Assembly: GCA_029880325.1 (NCBI GenBank)
Contig: JAOUOP010000026.1
Coordinates: 37,904 to 101,903, forward strand
DNA from: Myxococcales bacterium
GTDB taxonomy: Bacteria > Myxococcota_A > Polyangia > Polyangiales > JAFGIB01
DNA length: 64,000 bases
Direction of reading: 5' to 3'
Shown here: piece after piece, positions 57,427 through 64,000 of the stretch
Layout: the number at the start of each line of letters is the position of its first letter
Position numbering within the stretch: position 1 is the stretch's first letter
Notes under the pieces: generated by a model
What the model saw: the letters and a program-made list of their open reading frames with translations, nothing else
Databases searched by the model: none
Told to the model about the DNA's origin: nothing
Position numbers and translations under genes: made by a program

Positions 57427-58305
57427 TCAGATGTAGTCGAAATAGCGAGTCCACCATGAGTCGATCACCTGCGGATCGCATCCTTCACCGTCGTAAGCGG
57501 CTTCCAGCAGGTTTCGTGGCACGTAAATGAAGTCGTGGTGTCGCAGCACATCTCGAATCGCGACGAGTTCCCGCTCATTGGCGTGTGGGTCGGTCACCGT
57601 GGCCATGCTTCCGAAGTTGCTGAACCGGACCACGCGCTGGTGGACGAAGCTTCCAGTCTGCTGCTCATCGATGATGACATCGGCATGGAAGCTGGCGTCC
57701 TGTACTTGGTCATCGACCTCCAGTGCCCTACCGAGACGCCCTTCGAGCGCCTCTCGGAAGCCTGCGACCCGCTTCGCCAAGTGCCCGTGGGCAAGGTCCG
57801 GCGGTGCTTCGTAGTGCGATGGGACGTCGTGTGCCTTTAGCAGCTCCAGGTAGGTGTCCTCCACGCTCCCGCGTCGGACGTCCAGACGGCCCGGGCTATC
57901 CAAGTGCTCGGGCTCGCTTGGCCCAAACACGATCTTCCGCCCATCATCCAGGTGGAGGTGCACGGCGGTTGCGGCGTCCGCATCGCTCCCGAACGCCAGG
58001 ACGAGTCGGCATTCGCGCCCGACGACGCCGAGCTCTGCGCCGAGTTCTCGGCAATCGGCATCCTCGCGCTCGTCGAGGATCACCTGCTCCTCCGACTCAT
58101 CCCAGAAGAGCGCACCGGCATCCAAGAAGACTCGGTGCCAGTGCGGCCCGTCCAGTCGGAGCTGCAACACATCGAGCGCCCATACGCGTTCCTTCGCACC
58201 GTCCCCGTCGAAATCCACCCCAACAATGGAACGGACTCTCTGACCGCTCACGATGTCGCTTTCCAGCTGGCCGTGCTGGAAGATCACGCCGCGCGGTTCC
58301 GTCAT
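57427..58305 (-). CDS. Unknown third protein of the rtc operon
   Basis: It overlaps the rtcA stop by ATGA, so it is the last cistron after rtcB and rtcA. The 292-residue soluble protein is acidic: VGVDFDGDGAKERVWALDV recalls a VCBS-like metal-binding loop; later stretches are VHLHLDDGRKIVFG and YVPRNLLEAAYDGEGCD. No catalytic motif was recognised and no known partner of Rtc enzymes (archease, TROVE, slipin) matches. Cotranscription suggests an RNA-repair role, as inference only. The stop faces the YiiX-like gene. Confidence 0.8.
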   Translation of the reverse strand: MTEPRGVIFQHGQLESDIVSGQRVRSIVGVDFDGDGAKERVWALDVLQLRLDGPHWHRVFLDAGALFWDESEEQVILDEREDADCRELGAELGVVGRECRLVLAFGSDADAATAVHLHLDDGRKIVFGPSEPEHLDSPGRLDVRRGSVEDTYLELLKAHDVPSHYEAPPDLAHGHLAKRVAGFREALEGRLGRALEVDDQVQDASFHADVIIDEQQTGSFVHQRVVRFSNFGSMATVTDPHANERELVAIRDVLRHHDFIYVPRNLLEAAYDGEGCDPQVIDSWWTRYFDYI

Positions 58306-59318
58306 TGCAGCGCCCTCCCAACGCAGATGCGCGTGCCGCCCTCGTCCAGCATCACGCGACCGGGCATGAAGAGTCCGATCACCTCCACGTTCGTGCGGGT
58401 GTGGAGGCTCGGCTCGGTGGTGCGGAACTGGCCGCCACCGCCGAGGGCCAGGGGGATGAGGAGCTGGTCGGCCAGGTGCTCGTCCACCGGGACGTCGGCT
58501 GTCAGGTACTTGCGGACCTCGCCCGCGAGGCGATGGGCGACCTTCTCGGCGCGGACACCGTGCTCGCCGAAGCCCGTGAAGGTCTCGGTGATGTGGGCGG
58601 CCCTGACCGTGACGGTGGCCACGTTGCCGGGGCCGGCGCTTTCGACGCGCGCGGTGTCCACGCGGATCGGGAGGTCAGCGAGCTGTCCGGCAAGGGCCTT
58701 CATCTCGCGCTCGGCGACGCGCTCGGGGATCTGGGAGACGACGGCCTTGATGTCGACGCGCTCGATGTCACCCCGCTCCAGCAGGGAGAGGCCTGCGAGC
58801 GGGCTGCCGCCGACCATGTCGACCTGGAAGCGCCCACCACCGGCCGGGTAGAAGCCCGGCCGTTTGAGTTCGGCCGAGACGCTCGCGCCCATGCGGTGCA
58901 GCAGCGGCAGGAACGTCTGCGCAATGAAGTCGAACGGCGGGGCCATGGGGTTGTGGGTGCCGCCCTCGAGTACGAGTTGAGACCGTCCCTCGGCCATGAG
59001 CAGAGGCGGCAGGACCGTCTGGAAGACCAGCGTGGCGCTCCCGGCCGTTCCGACCGCGAAGTGGTAGTCCCCGTGCTGCGTCTGGCCGGGCTCGAAGGTC
59101 AGTGCGCACGAACCGAGGTTGTCCCCGGAGACGCGCCCCCCGCAGACCTCCGCGATGGCTCGCACGGCCGTGAGGTGCTGCCGCAAGAGGCCCGGCCGCT
59201 TCCGCTTTGCCCGGATCCCCTCGATCCGGAACGGCGTTCCTGTCACCGCCGACAGGGCGAGGGAGGTGCGCAACACCTGCCCGCCTCCCTCGCCCATGGC
59301 GCCGTCAATCGTCAGCAT
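58302..59318 (-). CDS. rtcA: RNA 3'-terminal phosphate cyclase RtcA
   Basis: The 338-residue protein agrees with RtcA: TIDGAMGEGGGQVLRTSLAL at the N-terminus, GGTHNPMAPPFDF, GFYPAGGGRFQVD and the catalytic histidine in EPSLHTRTNVEVIGLF near the end. It uses ATP to make 2',3'-cyclic phosphate ends, passing through an adenylated enzyme. The gene is second in the operon after rtcB, with 9 bases between, and is induced together with it in known systems by RtcR and sigma-54. Confidence 0.95.
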   Translation of the reverse strand: MLTIDGAMGEGGGQVLRTSLALSAVTGTPFRIEGIRAKRKRPGLLRQHLTAVRAIAEVCGGRVSGDNLGSCALTFEPGQTQHGDYHFAVGTAGSATLVFQTVLPPLLMAEGRSQLVLEGGTHNPMAPPFDFIAQTFLPLLHRMGASVSAELKRPGFYPAGGGRFQVDMVGGSPLAGLSLLERGDIERVDIKAVVSQIPERVAEREMKALAGQLADLPIRVDTARVESAGPGNVATVTVRAAHITETFTGFGEHGVRAEKVAHRLAGEVRKYLTADVPVDEHLADQLLIPLALGGGGQFRTTEPSLHTRTNVEVIGLFMPGRVMLDEGGTRICVGRALQ

Positions 59319-59327
59319 GGTTCAACC

Positions 59328-60563
59328 TCAACCCTTCACGCAAACGACCTGCTTGAGCGTGTGCACGACATCCACCAGGTCGCTCTGGGCCGCCATGACC
59401 TTGTCGATGTCCTTGTATGCGGCCGGCGTCTCGTCGATCACGTCCTTGTCCTTGCGGCACTCGACGCCCTCGGTCGCCTTCCTGTGATCGTCGAGCGTGA
59501 AGTGCTTCTTGGCCTGGGTGCGCGACATGACGCGGCCTGCGCCGTGGCTGCAGCTGCAGAAGCTCTCGGGGTTGCCCTTGCCACGAACGATGTAGGAGCG
59601 GGCGCCCATGCTTCCCGGGATGATGCCGAGCTCGTCCTTGCCGGCTCGCACGGCACCCTTGCGGGTCACGAAAACGCTCTTTCCGTAGTGGACCTCCTGC
59701 GAGACGTAGTTGTGGTGGCAGTTGACGGCCTGCTTCGCCGTCTGGAAGGGCGGGATGCCCACGAGCTTGCGGACGGAGCGGAGCACGGCGTCCATCATCA
59801 GCTCGCGATTGTGGCGCGCGAAGCTCTGGGCCCACTGCACCGCCTCGACGTAGTCGTCGAAGTGCTCGCTGCCCTCTTCAAAGTAGGAGAGGTTGGCGTC
59901 CGGCAGGTTGTGCACATGCCGCTGCATGTCCTTCTTCGCCAGGGCGATGAAGTGGCTGCCGATGCGGTTGCCCACACCGCGCGAGCCGCTGTGCAGCATG
60001 AACCAGACGCGGTCCGCCTCGTCGAGGCATACCTCGATGAAGTGGTTGCCGGTACCGAGCGTGCCGAGATGAACGACGTGGTTGCTCTTCTCGATGGCCG
60101 GGTGCTTGTCGACGATGCGCTTGAAGCCAGCCTCGAGGTCCGCCCAGACCTTGCCGACGCGGTTGGGCACCATGCTCCAGGCGCCCTTGTCGCCTCGCGG
60201 GCTGCGACCCGAACGGCCATGCGGAACTGCGCGCTCGATCGTGTTGCGCATCGGCGCGAGGCTATCGGGCAGATCGCTCGCCGTGAGCGTGGTCTGCACG
60301 GCCATCATGCCGCAGCCGATGTCCACGCCGACCGCCGCCGGGATCACCGCACCAATCGTCGGGATGACGCTGCCCACCGTCGCACCGATGCCCAAGTGGA
60401 CGTCCGGCATTGCCGCGACCCACTTGTGGACGATCGGCAGCCGCGCGATGTTCGACAGCTGCTCCACCGCGTCGCCCTCGAGCGGAACCCCGCGGGTCCA
60501 GCTCTTGATCGGCACGCCCCCGTGGGGCTGACGCAGCTCGTAGTTGTCGGTCATGGTGGTCAT
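59328..60563 (-). CDS. rtcB: RNA ligase RtcB
   Basis: A 411-residue RtcB of the usual bacterial size. Catalytic sites: AVGVDIGCGMMAV (Cys metal ligand), LGTGNHFIE, MLHSGSRGVGNRIG and the GMP-accepting histidine in CSCSHGAGRVMSR. RtcB joins 2',3'-cyclic phosphate and 5'-hydroxyl RNA ends with GTP and Mn. The start 60563 follows GGAGAAG. The 5' leader contains the tRNA-like RNA listed at 60590, only 26 bases before the start, and a sigma-54 promoter further up. Confidence 0.96.
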   Translation of the reverse strand: MTTMTDNYELRQPHGGVPIKSWTRGVPLEGDAVEQLSNIARLPIVHKWVAAMPDVHLGIGATVGSVIPTIGAVIPAAVGVDIGCGMMAVQTTLTASDLPDSLAPMRNTIERAVPHGRSGRSPRGDKGAWSMVPNRVGKVWADLEAGFKRIVDKHPAIEKSNHVVHLGTLGTGNHFIEVCLDEADRVWFMLHSGSRGVGNRIGSHFIALAKKDMQRHVHNLPDANLSYFEEGSEHFDDYVEAVQWAQSFARHNRELMMDAVLRSVRKLVGIPPFQTAKQAVNCHHNYVSQEVHYGKSVFVTRKGAVRAGKDELGIIPGSMGARSYIVRGKGNPESFCSCSHGAGRVMSRTQAKKHFTLDDHRKATEGVECRKDKDVIDETPAAYKDIDKVMAAQSDLVDVVHTLKQVVCVKG

Positions 60564-60589
60564 CTCATCTTCTCCGATTCACTTCTTGC

Positions 60590-60827
60590 TGGCACCTCTG
60601 GCGGGGATCGAACCCGCACCACGCACGCAAAGCAGCCTTTAGGAAACCCGCTTCCCTACAGAACCCTCGCGAACCCTGTCCGGTGCGATCTGTAAACCTT
60701 GCGCTGCACCCCACACCCCGTACTCACCGCCAAGCGGCCCTTCCGGGTAGCAGGTCGTACGTGCCCCTTTCAGGGCCCGGCTTCGCCAATGTTTTTCCGG
60801 TGCTCTGCCATGTTGAGCTTCAGAGGC
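60590..60827 (-). ncRNA. tRNA-like leader RNA of rtcB with a 183-nt insert in place of the anticodon arm
   Basis: Seen directly: 5' GCCTCTG pairs with CAGAGGT (7 bp, first pair G-U), then AA, D stem GCTC/GAGC with loop AACATGGCA (A14, GG and A21 in place), A26, then 183 nt, T arm GCGGG TTCGATC CCCGC, discriminator G and CCA. All connecting lengths equal those of a tRNA; only U8 is replaced by A. The predicted transcription start is about 4 bases before the 5' end. An alternative pairing GGCA with TGCC would hide the CCA. tRNA-like Y RNAs occur in some rsr-rtc operons; no rsr gene is in the window. The insert contains no anticodon arm I can see. Confidence 0.7.
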
Positions 60828-60840
60828 ATGCCCCCCGATA

Positions 60841-60857
60841 GAGCATGGCCCGTGCCA
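60841..60857 (-). promoter_or_regulatory. Sigma-54 promoter of the rtcB operon
   Basis: TGGCACGGGCCATGCTC on the minus strand has GG and GC separated by 10 bases, as in the -24/-12 sigma-54 consensus. The expected start, 12 bases after the GC, is near 60,831. The divergent rtcR gene encodes the matching activator. Confidence 0.75.
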
Positions 60858-60959
60858 ACTGGGGTCTGCGGGGAAAAGGCCAGGATTTCAGCCGCTTGAG
60901 CCTGTGGACGGCACTTCTCTCGATGCAGTACGATACGCAGATATACGTATGGATAAGCC

Positions 60960-62546
<1,587 letters not shown>

Positions 62547-62594
62547 TCTGGCACGCGACTTGCTCTTCTGGCGTGGTAGAGGAGCCCGAAGCGA

Positions 62595-63521
62595 ATGACG
62601 GACGAAACCACAACCCTGATCTACGAGACGGTCCACGGCAGCCGTGCCTATGGGCTGGCGCGTGACGGTTCGGACACCGACATCAAGGGCGTGATCGTAG
62701 GGCCGCCCGTCTGGTACTTCGGCTTCACGGAGTCGCCCGAACAGATCGAGCTCTCGGCGGACCACGTTCGATTCGAGGTTCGCAAGTTCATGCGCCTGGC
62801 GGCGGGCGCCAACCCGACCATCCTGGAGCTTCTGTTCACGGACCCACAGGACCACCTGAGCGTGGCGCCGGCCGGGCAGCGCCTGCTGGACGCGCGGCGT
62901 AGCTTTCTCACCAAGCGCGTCGCGGACACCTTCAACGGCTACGCCATGGGGCAGCTCAAGCGCATCAAGACCCACCGGCGCTGGCTGCTCGAGCCGCCTG
63001 CGAAGGAACCGTTGCGCGCGGACTTCGGACTACCCGAGTCCACCGTCGTGCCCAAGGATCAGCTCGGCGCGGCGGAGGCCCTGATCGAAAAGGGGCAGCT
63101 AGCAGACGCCGACGTGAGCGGCAACTTCCTGGAGCTGCTGGCTCGCGAGAAGCGCTACAAGCATGCGCGGCAGCAGTGGGAGCAGTACCGGAGCTGGCTG
63201 AAGCATCGCAACCCGGCGCGCGCGGCGCTGGAGGCCGAGCACGGCTACGACACCAAGCACGCCATGCATCTGGTGCGGCTGCAGCGGATGGCGATGGAGA
63301 TCCTCGAGACTGGCGAAGTGCGCGTACGGCGGCCGGATCGGGAGGAGTTGCTTCAGGTTCGCGACGGGGATTGGTCGTACGAGGACCTGATCGAGCGCTC
63401 CGAATCCATGACCCGGCGGGTGGAGGAGCTCAAAGAAGCATCCGTCCTGCCCGCGGACCCCGACCACGACGCGCTCAATGCCCTGTGCGTGGAGATCGTA
63501 GAGGAGGTGCTTCGTGCCTAA
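62595..63521 (+). CDS. MNT-type nucleotidyltransferase downstream of rtcR
   Basis: The 308-residue protein starts with the minimal nucleotidyltransferase motif in ETVHGSRAYGLARDGSDTDI, followed by KGVIVGPP. This is the predicted DNA polymerase beta-like family (COG3541 type), which occurs near RtcB-type repair operons. A C-terminal helical region (HARQQWEQYRSWLKHR, KHAMHLVRLQRMAMEI) may bind RNA. A plausible role is adding nucleotides to broken RNA 3' ends such as lost CCA. It overlaps the next NTase gene: GTG at 63514 lies inside its last codons. Confidence 0.88.
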   Translation: MTDETTTLIYETVHGSRAYGLARDGSDTDIKGVIVGPPVWYFGFTESPEQIELSADHVRFEVRKFMRLAAGANPTILELLFTDPQDHLSVAPAGQRLLDARRSFLTKRVADTFNGYAMGQLKRIKTHRRWLLEPPAKEPLRADFGLPESTVVPKDQLGAAEALIEKGQLADADVSGNFLELLAREKRYKHARQQWEQYRSWLKHRNPARAALEAEHGYDTKHAMHLVRLQRMAMEILETGEVRVRRPDREELLQVRDGDWSYEDLIERSESMTRRVEELKEASVLPADPDHDALNALCVEIVEEVLRA

Positions 63522-63762
63522 TCCCGACCTCGAGCCCGACCTGGAACACGGGCGGCGCTTCATCACTCACAACACCCCGGCTGGCAGGGTGATCCAGTGC
63601 GGCGTCACCGGCAGCCACTTCTACGGCTTCCCGTCGCCAGACAGCGACCTGGACCTCAAGGGCATCCACGTGGCGCCGACCGAGTCCGTTCTCGGACTCG
63701 AGCAGCCCCCGGAGACCTTCGATCGCCTCGAGGTCTTCGACGGGCTGGAGTGCGACTACACG
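63514..63762 (+). pseudogene. Second nucleotidyltransferase, interrupted by an IS66-type element
   Basis: GTG at 63514 begins a reading frame with the same fold: IQCGVTGSHFYGFPSPDSDL, then DLKGIHVAPTESVL. It breaks off after DGLECDYT, where sequence of another kind begins at 63763. The family is about 250-300 residues long, so only the first third remains in front of the insertion; the rest may lie beyond the element outside the window. The frame stays open into the element, giving a hybrid tail that should not be a real protein. Overlap with the first NTase gene suggests the two once acted as a pair. Confidence 0.8.
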
Positions 63763-64000
63763 GTAAGCCCTCGGCGAATGACGTGGTTGTGCGAGCTGTC
63801 GGAGCCGTCGTATCGCTGGGGGATGGCGAATCGGTGGTCGAAGCAAGCTTGGGATGAGAAGCACGCTCGGGCGGTGTTGGAGCGGTGGCAGCGGTCGGGG
63901 CTGAGCCTTCGTGAGTTCGCCCGGCGCCAGGGCATCAGCGGCGCGAAGCTGCAGTATTGGAAGGGCCGCTTGCTGGGGGCACAGGCTCGGCGACGGCCGG
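63763..64000. mobile_element. Left end of an IS66-family insertion sequence (runs off window)
   Basis: GTAAGC at 63763 matches the 5'-GTAA terminus of IS66-family inverted repeats, and a TnpA-like gene begins about 60 bases in. The 8 bases before it (63755-63762) would be the target duplication, to be found again at the right end. Only the left end is in view. Confidence 0.7.
63823..64000 (+). CDS. IS66 accessory protein TnpA-like (3' partial)
   Basis: ATG at 63823 follows a G-rich stretch and starts MANRWSKQAWDEKHAR. The segment VLERWQRSGLSLREFARRQG, then ISGAKLQYWKGRLLG, is the HTH of IS66-type TnpA proteins, which bind the element and assist the transposase. The gene runs out of the window after 59 codons. 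In-frame ATG at 63778 is possible but less likely. Confidence 0.75.
   Translation, partial: MANRWSKQAWDEKHARAVLERWQRSGLSLREFARRQGISGAKLQYWKGRLLGAQARRRP

Noticed and set aside
57723..60695. 990-codon plus-strand ORF
   Set aside because: It runs antisense to the orphan, rtcA and rtcB genes, which have clear family motifs; its composition is typical of a high-GC shadow frame.
60590..60827. Ordinary tRNA with an intron, or tmRNA
   Set aside because: No anticodon stem-loop halves border the insert and I see no group I core; tmRNA lacks a normal D arm and has other conserved ends. A tRNA-like leader fits better.

Overview
The window is GC-rich DNA with very dense ORFs. It is most likely from a member of the Myxococcota (former Deltaproteobacteria). 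Supporting signs are a large Ser/Thr protein kinase with a helical-repeat extension, an AgmX/PglI-like lipoprotein tail, a MYXO-CTERM-like C-terminus, many lipoproteins with Gly/Ala/Ser linkers, a MopE-type metal-binding repeat, and an SseB-domain protein with a Pro/Ala/Glu linker. This assignment is inference from gene content.

Region 1 (1-39,771) looks like resident chromosome. It opens with a kinase, an exported orphan, a YbgC-type thioesterase and a lipoprotein. A compact electron-transfer cluster follows (6,384-12,106): an OmcA/MtrC-type decaheme lipoprotein with a collagen-like stalk, a triheme cytochrome, an outer-membrane barrel and a diheme lipoprotein. Next come a MYXO-CTERM-like protein, a lipoprotein with a CxCH motif, and a type II copper monooxygenase paired with an amidohydrolase. 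Housekeeping genes follow: protoporphyrinogen oxidase, Hsp33, long-chain acyl-CoA ligase, HtpG, a membrane sulfatase, an SDR, an ammonium transporter, a HEAT-like protein and a phosphoesterase. A coupled operon of class III aminotransferase, LuxE-like and LuxC-like proteins closes the region. Two different long hairpin repeats lie between convergent genes.

Region 2 (39,909-50,034) is a genomic island in tRNA-Phe(GAA). A perfect 47-bp copy of the tRNA 3' half marks its far end. It carries a tyrosine recombinase, a small HTH protein, a Rep-like HUH protein, a PP2C phosphatase followed by a HTH-SIR2-STAND-TPR protein (a strong defence candidate), and four overlapping orphan genes on the minus strand. 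A second recombinase starts beyond the far repeat and also reads back through it, so at least two elements have been stacked on this tRNA.

Region 3 (51,018-63,762) is accessory. It holds a NADAR protein and an ADP-ribosylglycohydrolase facing each other, a C39-like membrane protease, a fatty-acid-hydroxylase-like protein, an M28 peptidase and a YiiX-like enzyme, then an RNA-repair locus. The rtcB-rtcA-orphan operon diverges from rtcR, which is followed by two MNT-type nucleotidyltransferases. Between rtcR and rtcB a sigma-54 promoter lies just upstream of a 238-nt leader whose ends fold as a textbook tRNA (acceptor, D arm, T arm, CCA), while about 183 nt replace the anticodon arm. This tRNA-like leader is the most unusual item in the window. 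The second nucleotidyltransferase is cut by the left end of an IS66-family element, which runs off the window.
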